From Candidatus Reidiella endopervernicosa (GTDB lineage: Bacteria; Pseudomonadota; Gammaproteobacteria; GCF-013343005), in contig NZ_CP054491.1 in NCBI RefSeq assembly GCF_013343005.1, positions 2,834,501 to 2,898,500 of the forward strand: a DNA stretch of 64,000 nucleotides, read 5' to 3'. The notes below the pieces were generated by a model. That model worked only from the letters and a program-made list of their open reading frames with translations. It had not been told where the DNA came from and ran no database searches. The position numbers and the translations under genes are program-made. Position 1 is the first letter of the stretch, and each line of letters starts with the position of its first letter. Shown in pieces: positions 9,422 to 19,811 of this stretch.

Positions 9422-10554
9422 CCACGCCCCCTGACAAACTGGCCGCGAATCCATTGCCAGCCCAACTGGTTGATGACCAGATAAGCGATAAAGAGCAGAA
9501 GTAACAGGTGGACCCACCAGATACCGATGGCTGGCGAAAGCTGTCCCTTTGCCACCCACACCTTGGCGACACTGAGCAGATTGGCATAGCTGATATAGAC
9601 CAGAATGGCGATCATCAGCTGTCCATAGCGTCCTTTACGCGGCGGTGTATGGCTCAGCGGAACCGCCAACAGCGCTAACAGCAGTCCCGTAATCGGAACC
9701 GAGATACGCCACTGCAGCTCCGCAATCTCCTTTGCGTTGTTACTGCCCAGCAGCAGCGACGTAGGACGTGCATCAAGTTTTTCAGTGGCACGTTTCTTAT
9801 TCCCCTCCTTGATCAGGATCGCATGACGTTTGTAGCGGAGAATCGTATAGTCGCGTTCACCGGGCATGCCCTCGTAACGATTGCCATCCTCCAGTACCAG
9901 ATAACGATCTCCCGTCTCCCGATTGCTCTCAACATAGGCACGGTCGGCTTTATAGACTCGAGGACGTTCGCCAGAGTTGTCTTCGACAAACACCTCCAGC
10001 CAGGCGCTATTTAAAGGTGAGATACTATTGGCAAAGATGGTCTGTTTACCGCTCTTGGATTCGGTAAAACGGCCCGGTTGTATCGCCAGAATATCGGCGT
10101 CACGTTCCGCCTGATCGGCAACAATATAGGCCTGCTGTGCCGCCCAGGGACCGAGGTAGATACTCAATCCCGCCAGCAATACCGTAATCGGCAATACAAA
10201 ATACATCACCGCCACATAGAGGCGCCGTAGACCGACACCGCAGGCGGCGAGAGAGACCATCTCGCTATCGCGGTAGAGACGACCAAAACCGAGCATAATG
10301 CCAAGAAAGAGTGCCAACGGCAGCAGCAGCACGGCGTAATTGACCGACTGCAGAAATAGCATGTGGAACACTTCACCTGGCGGCAGGTCACCCTTGGCCG
10401 CCTCAGATAGGTTCCGTGCCAATGTATTGACCAGCACGATCAGCATCAACACTGAGCCGACCATCACCATACTCAACACCACTTCACGAAAGATGTAGCG
10501 ATCGAGCACCGGCAGCGGATTCCAGCTGGCAAACAATGTTCGTCTGTTATTCAA
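9418..10554 (-). CDS. lptF: LPS export ABC transporter permease LptF
   Basis: A 378-residue partner of LptG in the same complex. The core begins LDRYIFREVVLSMVMVGSVL, typical of LptF, with helices near the N-terminus, a central periplasmic domain, and C-terminal helices with PLSHTPPRKGRYGQL. The start is uncertain: a TTG at 10554 gives a 17-residue lead (MNNRRTLFAS...), while a GTG at about 10509 would start at the conserved LDRYIF. It is divergent from pepA, as in many gammaproteobacteria, and overlaps lptG by 4 bases. Confidence 0.9.
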   Translation of the reverse strand: MNNRRTLFASWNPLPVLDRYIFREVVLSMVMVGSVLMLIVLVNTLARNLSEAAKGDLPPGEVFHMLFLQSVNYAVLLLPLALFLGIMLGFGRLYRDSEMVSLAACGVGLRRLYVAVMYFVLPITVLLAGLSIYLGPWAAQQAYIVADQAERDADILAIQPGRFTESKSGKQTIFANSISPLNSAWLEVFVEDNSGERPRVYKADRAYVESNRETGDRYLVLEDGNRYEGMPGERDYTILRYKRHAILIKEGNKKRATEKLDARPTSLLLGSNNAKEIAELQWRISVPITGLLLALLAVPLSHTPPRKGRYGQLMIAILVYISYANLLSVAKVWVAKGQLSPAIGIWWVHLLLLLFIAYLVINQLGWQWIRGQFVRGRG

Positions 10555-10707
10555 AAGGAGAACTTTTCCAGTAAACTAGCTTTTTTGTAGTGATCAGCAA
10601 AAATCAGAGTATTCGGCAGACAAATAGTGCCGTACTTTTGCTGGCTACCGTATACCAGTTTCAGAGCCGACTGCAATCTCGGCAGACAACCCAATCAGGA
10701 GCCTTGG

Positions 10708-12198
10708 ATGGAAATCAGCATTAAAAGTGGTAACCCGGAAAAACAGCGTTGTGGCTGCGTTGTTGTCGCCCTGTTCGAGGCAAAACGGCTCTCAACCGCT
10801 GCCAAGGCACTCGATCAGGCCAGCGATGGCTACCTGGGCAAACTGCTGCGCCGCGGTGACATCGAGGGCAAGAGTGGCGAATCACTGATGCTCCACCACC
10901 TGCCAGGCGTGAACGCTGAACGTGTTTTGCTGATCGGCTGCGGTAAAGAGAAGGCCTTCAGTGAGGCCACCTTCCGCAATATCACCGTGACCGCAGCGAA
11001 ACAACTCGAGCAGAGCGGAGCGACCGATGCTGTTAGCTATCTGCCGGAACTGGAGATCGAAGGGCGCGATATCGGTTGGAAGATCAGCCAGTCGATTATC
11101 AGCGCCGAAAACGCGCTCTACCGTTTCGATCAACTAAAGAGCGACACCGTCGCCCGCAAGCGTCCGCTGCGTAAACTCCACCTTGCAACCATCGATCATC
11201 AGAGCGCACCAACCTGCAACAAGGCGATGGCTCAGGGCGAGGCAATCGCCGCCGGTATGAGCCTCACCCGCGACCTCAGCAACCTGCCCGGAAATATCTG
11301 CACCCCCACCTATCTCGCCAACCAGGCGAACAAGTTGGGCAGAAAATATCCGAAAATGAAGTGTAAATCGCTGAGCGAGGCGCAGATGGCCAAGTTCGGC
11401 ATGGGTGCACTGCTCTCCGTCTCCAAGGGCAGTCGCGAACCGGCCAAGCTGGTTGTGATGGACTACCAGGGTGGCAAGAAAGGGAGCAAGCCGATTGTTC
11501 TGATCGGCAAGGGACTCACCTTTGATGCCGGCGGCATCTCGATCAAACCCTCCGCCGCGATGGATGAGATGAAATACGACATGTGCGGTGGTGCCAGCAT
11601 CTTCGGCACCATGCAGGCGATTGCGCAGATGAAGCTGCCGATCAACGTCATCGGCGTTGTACCCAGCTCCGAGAATCTGCCCGATGGCGCAGCGAATAAG
11701 CCGGGAGACATCGTCACCAGCATGTCGGGACAGACCATTGAGATCCTCAACACCGATGCCGAGGGCCGTCTAATTCTCTGCGACGCTTTGACCTACAGCG
11801 AGCGTTTCAATCCCAAGGCAGTCATCGATGTTGCCACTCTCACCGGTGCCTGCGTTATCGCCCTCGGCCAGCACGCCTCGGGGCTGCTCGGTAACCACGA
11901 GCCGTTGATCGATGAACTACTCGATGCAGGCAAACAGGTGGGCGATCGCGCCTGGCAGATGCCACTCTGGGATGAGTATCAGGAGCAGATCAAGAGTCCC
12001 TTCGCTGATATGGCCAACATCGGTGGACGTGAGGCAGGCACCATTACCGCCGCCTGCTTCCTCTCACGCTTCACCAAGAAGTTCCACTGGGCACACCTCG
12101 ACATTGCGGGTGCCGCGTGGAAGAGCGGAGCTGAAAAGGGTGCAACCGGGCGCCCAGTCACCCTCCTCACCCAGTATCTGATCGACCGCGCCGGATAA
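10708..12198 (+). CDS. pepA: Leucyl aminopeptidase (M17, cytosol aminopeptidase)
   Basis: A 496-residue M17 di-metal aminopeptidase acting on N-terminal residues; in enteric bacteria it also binds DNA in site-specific recombination and gene control. The ATG at 10708 reads MEISIKSGNPEKQRCGCVVV and is preferred over an in-frame upstream start at 10627. The catalytic signature NTDAEGRLILCDALTY is at about residue 345, and the metal/substrate Lys lies in GKGLTFDAGGISIKP. The gene is followed closely by holC, a conserved pairing. Confidence 0.93.
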   Translation: MEISIKSGNPEKQRCGCVVVALFEAKRLSTAAKALDQASDGYLGKLLRRGDIEGKSGESLMLHHLPGVNAERVLLIGCGKEKAFSEATFRNITVTAAKQLEQSGATDAVSYLPELEIEGRDIGWKISQSIISAENALYRFDQLKSDTVARKRPLRKLHLATIDHQSAPTCNKAMAQGEAIAAGMSLTRDLSNLPGNICTPTYLANQANKLGRKYPKMKCKSLSEAQMAKFGMGALLSVSKGSREPAKLVVMDYQGGKKGSKPIVLIGKGLTFDAGGISIKPSAAMDEMKYDMCGGASIFGTMQAIAQMKLPINVIGVVPSSENLPDGAANKPGDIVTSMSGQTIEILNTDAEGRLILCDALTYSERFNPKAVIDVATLTGACVIALGQHASGLLGNHEPLIDELLDAGKQVGDRAWQMPLWDEYQEQIKSPFADMANIGGREAGTITAACFLSRFTKKFHWAHLDIAGAAWKSGAEKGATGRPVTLLTQYLIDRAG

Positions 12199-12211
12199 CG
12201 GGAGCGTTACC

Positions 12212-12634
12212 TTGAGCAGAGTCGATTTCTACATCCTGCAGAACAGCGTGGCCGACGGTCGATATCTGTTCGCCTGCAAGCTGGCAGAGAAGGTACATAG
12301 CCTCGGCAACCGCATCTACATCCACACCAGCTCAGCTGCAGACTCTGCCGCCCTTGATGAACTGCTCTGGACCTTCCGCGCAGGCAGTTTTCTACCACAT
12401 GCCGTCAGCCAGGATGAGAGCATGCCCGTGCTAATCGGTCACGACTCGGAACCCACCGATCAACGTCAGGTTCTGATCAATCTGGCCGGGAGTGTACCGT
12501 CCTTTTTTTCACGCTTCGAACGCGTTGTGGAAATCATTGAAAATGGTGACGCGGAACGGCAGGATGGTCGTGTACGCTTTATAAGCTACCGCGAGCACGG
12601 GATAGAACCGACGCCGCACAATCTGACTCTGTAG
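12212..12634 (+). CDS. holC: DNA polymerase III chi subunit
   Basis: A 140-residue chi subunit of the clamp loader, which tethers Pol III to single-strand binding protein. It starts at TTG 12212 (MSRVDFYILQNSVADGRYLFA) behind a GGGAG Shine-Dalgarno; the pattern VDFYIL... then CKLAEKVHSLGNRIYIH, then DELLWTFRAGSFLPH is standard for HolC. In most relatives holC is followed by valS directly or by one small acidic gene; here the intervening gene is interrupted by repeats. Confidence 0.9.
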   Translation: MSRVDFYILQNSVADGRYLFACKLAEKVHSLGNRIYIHTSSAADSAALDELLWTFRAGSFLPHAVSQDESMPVLIGHDSEPTDQRQVLINLAGSVPSFFSRFERVVEIIENGDAERQDGRVRFISYREHGIEPTPHNLTL

Positions 12635-12650
12635 GTGCCCAATGAGCGAT

Positions 12651-12934
12651 CCGGGAGTCGCTATTTTTGCGAAAGTTTGTTTTGGGCATCCAAGCCCAAG
12701 CAAACAGCAAAAACTTAACGCGACCATTTATGCCTACGGCGCCCCGACCGTCCTGCGTACGTTGCGTAATCACCTCTTCGCGGCTCTACACAACTCCCTC
12801 AGTGACTCTACGCCGACATAAAGCCGCTGCTGCATCTTCTTCGTCGTTCGCTCGCGCTCTCAACTACGAATATGCAGACGGCGTCGACTATCGAGGACTA
12901 ACCGCCCTCACTTCGCTCTCCATGGCGGTCAGCG
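12651..12934 (+). mobile_element. 283-bp intragenic hairpin-ended repeat, copy A
   Basis: Copy A, 284 bp, inserted after codon 3 of the acidic gene (left flank ATGAGCGAT, right flank AACGAAAAC), same orientation as the gene. It runs from CCGGGAGTCGC to GGCGGTCAGCG. The flanks show no duplication; joining them continues the frame as MSDNENNSD. It has the family 5' hairpin (GTCGC pairing with GCGAC, TTTTTGC with GCAAAAA, GTTTG with CAAAC, TTGGGC with GCCCAA) and the 3' hairpin CTAACCGCC/GGCGGTCAG. Confidence 0.9.
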
Positions 12935-13863
12935 AACGAAAACAACAGCGACCTCCCACCTGAGCTTGAAGAGTTCATTAATGAGTCTGCCGAAAGTAGT
13001 GAAAGTGCCTCTGATGATGGCCTGAACGCCAATCTGACCAGCGATATGAGTGATGATGGCGATGAGATGCAGAGCCTCGATATCGATCTGGCTATGGGCA
13101 ACAACATGCCTGCTGTCATTGAACAATCCACTGAAGATGATGATGAGATCCCGGTCCTTAACAGCGTTGCACTCAGCGGCGAAGAGGCGCGCGAGATCGC
13201 TGCGGCAACGGAGATCACAACACCTGCTGCTGCCGCTGAAGCGACTGCCTCAACAACCGATAGCATCGATCTCGATGAGCTCTTCCCTGAGGATAACGAT
13301 GAGGACTCGGCCAGTACTGAGAGTGACGTAGCTGCGCAGATCGATGAAATCGTACAGCTCGCCGATGACCAGGAAACAACAGCAGCCGAGAGCCCTAATG
13401 ATGCGGATGCCATTGATGTCGATTCACTACTGGCTGAGACGGGCGATGCAGAGTCAAACGAGTCGACTACTGAAGAGATAGACACACCTGAAGAGATCGA
13501 TATCGACTCGCTTATTGATGAGGCTAACGAAACAGACGCTGAGCCCGCAGCTGAACCAGATACCGACACAGAGATGGTTGATATCGACGCACTGATCGCT
13601 GAGAACGATGTGGCGGACAATGAACCGGCAACTGAAAGTGCGGATGATACTGAAGAGAACATAGATATCGACGCCCTGTTTGCTGAGGCGAGCGGTGATG
13701 AAGGAGAGACATCCTCAGAAAGCGCTCCCGACACCTCAACAGCGGACGACGGCGGTGAGAGTATCGACATTGATGCGCTCCTGGCAGAGACCGAAGAGTC
13801 TGGGAGTGACGCCGCTACAGAGGCACCGAGTGATAGCGAAGGCGAAGAGGAGATCGATATTGA

Positions 13864-14146
13864 TCGGGGAGTCGCTATTTTGCGGAAGCATGTTTTGGGC
13901 ATCCAAGCCCAAGCAAGCGGCAAATACTTAACGCGACCGTTTATGCCTACGGCGCTCCGACCGTCCTGCGTACGTTGCGTAATCACCTCTTCGCGGCTCT
14001 ACACAACTCCCTCAGTGACTCTACGCCGACATAAAGCCGCTGCTGCATCTTCTTCGTCGTTCGCTCGCGCTCTCAACTACGAATAGGCAGACGGCGTCGA
14101 CTATCGGGACTAACCGCCTTCGCTTCGCTATCCATGGCGGTCAGCG
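13864..14146 (+). mobile_element. 283-bp intragenic repeat, copy B (most diverged)
   Basis: Copy B, 283 bp, in sense within the acidic gene, splitting an IDIDALFAEA motif: the left flank ends ATTGA and the right flank starts TGCGCTCTTC, together rebuilding ATT GAT GCG CTC. It is the most diverged copy. The 5' arm pentamer is GCATG where others have GTTTG, and the partner arm is CAAGC where others have CAAAC, so one base pair has changed on both sides. It also begins TCGGGGAG instead of CCGGGGAG. Confidence 0.88.
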
Positions 14147-14229
14147 TGCGCTCTTCGCCGAAGCTAGCTCTGAAAGTGATACGCCATCACCGACAACAGC
14201 TGCCGCTGAATCAGAGCAGGCTGAAGAGA

Positions 14230-14740
14230 GTGAAGATGAGATTGATATCGACGCACTCTTTGCCGAGGCAGGTAGCGCAGAAGCTGAACCAACTGCTGAG
14301 ACTGTAGAGAGTCCCAGCTCAGAGGAGAGCGCTGAAGAGATCGACATCGACGCACTCTTTGCCGAAGCAGGTAGCGCGGAAGCCGAACCAGCTGCAGAGC
14401 CTGTAGAGAGTTCCAGCTCAGAGGAGAGCGCTGAAGAGATCGACATCGACGCACTCTTTGCCGAAGCAGGTGGCGCAGAAGCCGAACCAGCTGCAGAGCC
14501 TGTAGAGAGTTCCAGCTCAGAGGAGAGCGCTGAAGAGATCGACATCGATGCACTCTTTGCCGAAGCAGGTAGCGCAGAAGCTGAATCGGTTGCAGAGCCT
14601 GTGGAGAGTACCAGCTCAGAGGAGAGTGTCGAGGAGATCGACATCGACGCACTGCTTTCCGAGGCTGACGAATCAAGCGCCGCCCCCATCGACGAGCCAA
14701 ATGAGGAGGTCGACATTGACGCCCTACTCGCTGATGCCGG
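14230..14740 (+). repeat. Tandem 99-bp coding repeats (33-residue acidic units)
   Basis: The string CGACATCGA(C/T) recurs at 14342, 14441, 14540 and 14639, an exact 99-bp spacing, within units encoding EEIDIDALFAEAG followed by an Ala/Glu/Ser linker. Three units are almost identical at nucleotide level, and flanking ones are degenerate. Exact in-frame spacing and high identity suggest recent unequal duplication, so repeat number may vary between strains. Confidence 0.85.
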
Positions 14741-15170
14741 CGATACAACCGACACTTCATCAGAAGTCGCCGTGACAGAGGAAGAGGCAACAACCGACAA
14801 TGATGATGCCGCTTTCGATATAGATGCGCTACTGACAGAAACGAGCGCCGAAAGTAGTGAACCCACTGAAGAAATCATTGATTTAACAGAAGAGCCATCC
14901 GCCAGCGCAACAGAGAGTGATAATTTTGATGTCGATGCGCTGATTGCCGCAGCACCTGAGTCGTTGGAATCCGATGAGAGTGTCGAGACTGATCTCGCTG
15001 ATGCCTACGCCCTGCTTGATGTTGATGCGACCAGCAACGAAACCAGCGAAACCAACGAGATCCCTTCTGAGAGCGAGACTACCCCTTCACTCAACGCTGA
15101 TCAGGCCGTTCAACTCGGAGCAGAGATCGGCATCGCTATCTCGGAGGCCACATCGAAGGCCGTGAGTGAG

Positions 15171-15453
15171 CCGGGGAGTCGCTATTTTTGCGAAAGTTTG
15201 TTTTGGGCATCCAAGCCCAAGCAAACAGCAAAAACTTCACGCGACCGTTTATGCCTGCGGCGCCCGACCGTCCTGCGTTCGTTGCGTAATCACCTCTTCG
15301 CGGCTCTACACAACTCCCTCAGTGACTCTACGCCGACATAAAGCCGCTGCTGCATCTTCTCCGTCGTTCGCTCGCGCTCTCAACTACGAATAGGCAGACG
15401 GCGTCGACTATCGGGACTAACCGCCCTCACTTCGCTCTCCATGGCGGTCAGCG
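15171..15453 (+). mobile_element. 283-bp intragenic repeat, copy C
   Basis: Copy C, 283 bp, in sense near the 3' end of the acidic gene. The left flank ends GTGAGTGAG and the right flank starts GCGGTCGGCGCC, together reading V S E A V G A in frame with the final 35 codons. It carries the TAG-containing variant AATAGGCAG in its central part, unlike copies A, D and G. Confidence 0.9.
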
Positions 15454-15564
15454 GCGGTCGGCGCCATCTCTGAGACGATTGAGGCGACCGTTCGTGAACA
15501 GCTCAATCAGCGACTACCCGAAATGATCTCCAAGGTACTCAAAGAGCACCTGAACAAATAACAA

Positions 15565-16767
15565 TCAGGCAGGGCTATAGACGACGAAATCGTTGCGCCC
15601 TGCCCGCTTCGCCCGATACATCGCATCGTCAGCCCGCTTGATCAACAGGTCATACTGCGTGCCGTGCTCTGGATAGAAGCTGATGCCGATACTGGTCCCG
15701 ATCTCGACTGTCTCACCGTTAATTTCAAATGGTGCCTGGATCGCCTTAACGATTTTACTCGCCACCTTCTGACACCCCTCACTTCCCTCTATGTGTCGAG
15801 TCACGGCAACGAACTCATCGCCGCCAAAACGAGCCAGCACATCCTCACGACGCAACAGAGCCGAAATCCGATCAGCCACCTGCCTCAACAGCTCATCGCC
15901 GGCATCGTGCCCCAGTTGATCATTAACCGGTTTAAAACGATCCAGATCAAAAAACATCAGCGCGAACTGCTCATGCTGCGGTTCGGACACCGCAAACAGA
16001 TGCGAAAGATAGTCAAATAGTGCCGCACGATTCGGTAGCCCGGTCAGTGCGTCCTTATTGGCCCGCTCCTCAAGCTGCACATAGGAGTCTTCAAGCGCGG
16101 TGAGGTTATCGCTGATGGTCTGTGCTTCACGGCTGGTACAGCGGTAGACGATGACTGCCGCTACCGCGCCGACCAGTAGCACGATGACACTGAGCCAGAT
16201 CGTCAATGTGAGGGTTCGGCTGTAGGCCATATTGGCTTCAGAGACCGCCTGCTGTGTGAGCCGCGTCTGCAGTTCACGCATGCTCTGTAGCGTCTCATTG
16301 ATCTGAGCCTAAATCGGAATCGCCTCTCGCAACATCAGTGAGCGAGCCGCCTCAAGATCGCTAGCCGTCGCCAGATCAACCACGCGATCCTGTACCACCA
16401 GCACCAACTCGATCAGCTCACTCTGGTGGTTATAGATCGCCTTCTCCTCGGGGCCCATTCCCGATTCACGAATTAAGCGACGCGCCTTACCCACCTCATA
16501 GCCCTCGTGGGTAAAGGCCATGAACTTCTCATCACGGCTGAAGGCATCATCAACCAGCAGCATGTTGTAGAGGTAGTCAGTTCGTCGGTAGCCCGCCACC
16601 TGCATTTCAGTGGCAATCTGAATCTTGCGGTTGTTCTCAGAGGTGATTTTATTGAGGGTGTTGTGGGAAGACTGCAGTTGCATCACAGCATAGACCGCCA
16701 TGCCTGCCAGCAATATAAGTAGCAGGGCAAACCCAGCGATGGTGACTGTCTTCAAATATCGCAGCAT
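15565..16767 (-). pseudogene. Membrane diguanylate cyclase (GGDEF) gene with an in-frame amber codon
   Basis: Reading from ATG 16767, an N-terminal membrane helix (TVTIAGFALLLILLAGMAVYAV), a helical periplasmic sensor region like four-helix-bundle domains, a second membrane helix near 16200 (LSVIVLLVGAVAAVIVY) and a C-terminal GGDEF domain follow. The active-site motif is intact (RFGGDEFVAV) and a product-inhibition RxxD site (RRED) lies five residues ahead. The frame is broken only by TAG at 16311-16309 (REAIPI-stop-AQINETLQSM); a single C-to-T change from CAG would explain it, and no shift is needed. The catalytic half could still be made from a downstream ATG (16281). It is convergent with the acidic gene. 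Confidence 0.8.
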
Positions 16768-16863
16768 AAAGGTCGATTTCTTATTAAAAACAACGCTATC
16801 CGGACATCCTAACACGCCTTTTTGGCAGTTGTTGTGATGACACGAATCGGTGCCCTGATCGGG

Positions 16864-16869
16864 TATAAT
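16864..16869 (+). promoter_or_regulatory. Consensus -10 hexamer ahead of valS
   Basis: A perfect TATAAT lies 52 bp before the valS ATG. At 17 bp spacing the -35 position (16841-16846, CACGAA) is poor, so this is only a candidate promoter. Confidence 0.4.
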
Positions 16870-16920
16870 GCTCCGCTTTATTGCGCCCCGCGCCCTCATC
16901 GACATCGAGCCCGAGTGACC

Positions 16921-19743
16921 ATGGACAAGACCTACAATCCCCAACAGATCGAACAGCGCTGGTACCAGAGCTGGGAAGAGAACGGCTACTTCGCACCAAA
17001 CGGCGGCAGCAGTGGTTCAGCATATAGCGTCATGATCCCACCACCGAATGTCACCGGCAGCCTGCACATGGGCCACGGCTTTAACAATACGGTGATGGAC
17101 ACCCTGATTCGCTACCACCGCATGAAGGGTGATAACACCCTCTGGCAGCCGGGCTCAGACCACGCCGGTATCGCCACGCAGATGGTGGTTGAACGCCAGC
17201 TCGCCGCCGAGGGCAAGACGCGTCACGATCTGGGTCGTGATGCCTTCATCGACCGTATCTGGGAGTGGAAGGAGGAGTCAGGCGGCAACATCACCCGCCA
17301 GCTGCGTCGTCTTGGTTCATCGCTCGACTGGCAACATGAGCGCTTCACCATGGACGACGGCCTCTCCGATGCCGTTAAAGAGGTCTTTGTACGCCTGCAC
17401 GAAGAGGGACTGATCTACCGTGGCAAACGCCTGGTCAACTGGGATCCCAAACTGCACACCGCCGTCTCCGACCTTGAGGTACTCAACGAGGAGGAGAACG
17501 GCCACATGTGGCACATGCGCTATCCGCTCTCCAACGGTACAGGCCACCTTGTTGTCTCCACCACGCGCCCCGAGACGATGCTCGGTGACTGCGCGGTGGC
17601 GGTCAATCCAGAGGATGAGCGCTATAAACATATGATCGGTGAGAAGGTTGAGCTGCCGCTGACCGGACGCCTGATTCCGATCGTTGCCGACGAACACGCC
17701 GATCCCGAGTTCGGCACTGGCTGTGTAAAGATCACCCCAGCCCACGACTTCAACGACTACGCCGTCTGGCAGCGTCATCGTGATGAGACGGGCATCTCCG
17801 ATCAGATTCACGGTGGCCTGATCAACATCTTCACCATCGATGCCGCTGTGCGCGAGAATGACGAGGGTGAAGGTGAGCTGATCCCAGCCAAATACATCGG
17901 TCTGGATCGCTACGAGGCACGCAAGCAGATCGTATCCGATCTCGATGCAGCGGGTCTGCTGGATAAGATCGTCGACCACAAACTGATGGTGCCTCGCGGT
18001 GATCGCTCCGGCGCGGTCATCGAACCGTTCCTCACCGATCAGTGGTACGTCAAGGTCGAGCCGCTGGCCAAACCTGCTATCGAGGCAGTCGAAACGGGCA
18101 AGATCAAGTTCGTACCGGAGAATTGGAAGAACACCTACTACGACTGGATGCATAACATTCAGGACTGGTGCATCAGCCGCCAGATCTGGTGGGGCCATCG
18201 CATTCCCGCCTGGTACGACGATAACGAGAATATCTACGTTGGTCGTAGCGAAGAAGAGGTGCGCGAGAAACACAACCTCGCAGCCGACTACCCACTACGT
18301 CAGGATGAGGATGTACTCGACACCTGGTTCAGCTCTGCGCTGTGGCCCTTCTCCACCCTCGGCTGGCCCGAGGATAGCGAAAGGCTGAAGGCGTTCTATC
18401 CCACCAGCGTACTGGTCACCGGCTTTGACATCATCTTCTTCTGGGTCGCCCGCATGATCATGATGGGCCTAAAGTTTATGGACGGCGATGTACCTTTCCA
18501 GGAGGTCTACGTACACGGTCTGGTGCGCGATTCACAGGGCAACAAAATGTCGAAGTCGAAGGGCAACGTACTCGACCCGATCGATCTGATCGATGGCATT
18601 GAGCTTGATGCACTGGTAGCGAAACGCACCGCCAACATGATGCAGCCGGAGCTGGCAAAGAAGATCGAGAAACAGACCCGCAAGGAGTTCCCCGATGGCA
18701 TCCCCGCCTTCGGTACCGATGCACTACGTTTCACCTTCGCATCACTCGCTTCCACCGGCCGCGACATCAACTTCGACCTCGGTCGTATCGAGGGCTATCG
18801 CAACTTCTGCAACAAGCTCTGGAACGCCACCAACTATGTGTTGATGCAGACCGAAGATAAAAACGATAACAACTCCGACGAGTTTGAATTAGCGCCCGCT
18901 GATCGCTGGATCATCTCTCGGCTTCAGCGTGTAGAGCAGACGGTCAACAGCGCCATCGATGGCTACCGTTTCGACCGTGCCGCCAGTGCCATCTACGAAT
19001 TCACCTGGGATGAGTACTGCGCCTGGTATCTGGAGCTCTCCAAGCCGGTTCTTTATGGGGATGAGAGCTCAGAGGCACAGCAGCGCGGCACACGACAGAC
19101 CCTGCTACGCGTTCTGGAGACAATCCTGCGCTTGCTACACCCGATCACCCCCTATATCACCGAAGAGATCTGGCAGAAGATCGCACCGCTTGCAGGCATT
19201 ACCGGTGAAACGATCATGCTGCAGCCCTACCCTCAGGCTGATGAAGCACTCATCGATGGCACCGCTGAAGCGGAGATGGCATGGGTGATGGATTTCATCG
19301 TTGGTGTGCGCAAGATCCGCTCCGGCATGAATATTCCACCGAGCAAACCACTCACGGTCATGCTTCAGAACGGTTCCGAACAGGACCGTGGCTACCTGGA
19401 GGCCAACGAACGCTTCCTGGCCAACCTCGCCAAGACCGAGTCGATCACCTGGCTCAACGAGGGCGACGAAGCCCCTGAGTCCTCGACCTCACTGGTCGGC
19501 GAGATGAAGCTACTGGTCCCAATGGCTGGCCTGATCGACAAGGATGAAGAGTTGGCTCGCCTCGGCAAAGAGATCGAGAAGCTAGAGAAAGAGGTACAAC
19601 GCACCGAGGGTAAACTCAATAATGAGAAGTTCATCGGCAAGGCACCCGAAGCGGTAGTACAGAAGGAGCGCGACAAACTGGCCGATGCCAGGGCATCACT
19701 TGAATCGCTTATCGAACAGCGGTCCAAAATCGAAAAACTGTAG
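16921..19743 (+). CDS. valS: Valyl-tRNA synthetase
   Basis: A 940-residue class I synthetase charging tRNA-Val. ATG 16921 reads [24 protein letters not shown], the typical start. The HIGH motif is [14 protein letters not shown] (about residues 40-53), the CP1 editing domain follows, and KMSKS is present in [14 protein letters not shown]. The C-terminal coiled-coil arm ([20 protein letters not shown]) is intact. An in-frame extension to 16822 is unsupported by family alignment from memory. Confidence 0.95.
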   Translation: MDKTYNPQQIEQRWYQSWEENGYFAPNGGSSGSAYSVMIPPPNVTGSLHMGHGFNNTVMDTLIRYHRMKGDNTLWQPGSDHAGIATQMVVERQLAAEGKTRHDLGRDAFIDRIWEWKEESGGNITRQLRRLGSSLDWQHERFTMDDGLSDAVKEVFVRLHEEGLIYRGKRLVNWDPKLHTAVSDLEVLNEEENGHMWHMRYPLSNGTGHLVVSTTRPETMLGDCAVAVNPEDERYKHMIGEKVELPLTGRLIPIVADEHADPEFGTGCVKITPAHDFNDYAVWQRHRDETGISDQIHGGLINIFTIDAAVRENDEGEGELIPAKYIGLDRYEARKQIVSDLDAAGLLDKIVDHKLMVPRGDRSGAVIEPFLTDQWYVKVEPLAKPAIEAVETGKIKFVPENWKNTYYDWMHNIQDWCISRQIWWGHRIPAWYDDNENIYVGRSEEEVREKHNLAADYPLRQDEDVLDTWFSSALWPFSTLGWPEDSERLKAFYPTSVLVTGFDIIFFWVARMIMMGLKFMDGDVPFQEVYVHGLVRDSQGNKMSKSKGNVLDPIDLIDGIELDALVAKRTANMMQPELAKKIEKQTRKEFPDGIPAFGTDALRFTFASLASTGRDINFDLGRIEGYRNFCNKLWNATNYVLMQTEDKNDNNSDEFELAPADRWIISRLQRVEQTVNSAIDGYRFDRAASAIYEFTWDEYCAWYLELSKPVLYGDESSEAQQRGTRQTLLRVLETILRLLHPITPYITEEIWQKIAPLAGITGETIMLQPYPQADEALIDGTAEAEMAWVMDFIVGVRKIRSGMNIPPSKPLTVMLQNGSEQDRGYLEANERFLANLAKTESITWLNEGDEAPESSTSLVGEMKLLVPMAGLIDKDEELARLGKEIEKLEKEVQRTEGKLNNEKFIGKAPEAVVQKERDKLADARASLESLIEQRSKIEKL

Positions 19744-19811
19744 GAAACTCTTTTAATGAATATGAATCAGCATCCGCAACTGATCCAGTTCGCTACAAAC
19801 AGGGATGTCAG

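Larger units (their letters stand above)
12642..15561 (+). pseudogene. Acidic repeat protein gene between holC and valS, interrupted by three 283-bp elements
   Basis: The reading frame is split by repeat copies A (after codon 3), B and C. Removing 12651-12934, 13864-14146 and 15171-15453 gives one open frame of 2070 nt (689 residues) from ATG 12642 to TAA 15561. The product is extremely rich in Asp, Glu, Ser and Thr. It contains many EEIDIDALFAEA-like motifs and, at 14230-14740, about four tandem 99-bp (33-residue) repeats. The C-terminal 60 residues are less acidic and look helical (TIEATVREQLNQRLPEMISK). I do not recognise a family with certainty. The segments show no stop codons or frameshifts of their own, so interruption is recent or the element is removed during expression. 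Confidence 0.75.

Noticed and set aside
12651-12934. Element as an integron attC site or gene cassette
   Set aside because: ACTTAAC fits one half-site pattern (RYYYAAC), but no matching GTTRRRY partner, integrase gene or cassette array exists and the insertions are spread through unrelated genes.
12898-13986. A 362-codon Ser/Ala-rich ORF on the minus strand
   Set aside because: It is the mirror of the highly biased Asp/Glu coding of the acidic gene and has no start signal or recognisable domain. The same holds for the minus ORFs at 14141-14878.
12651-15453. Copies A-C as a CRISPR array or tandem repeat
   Set aside because: Units are about 283 bp, separated by 929 and 1024 bp of continuous coding sequence, with no spacer pattern and no cas genes.
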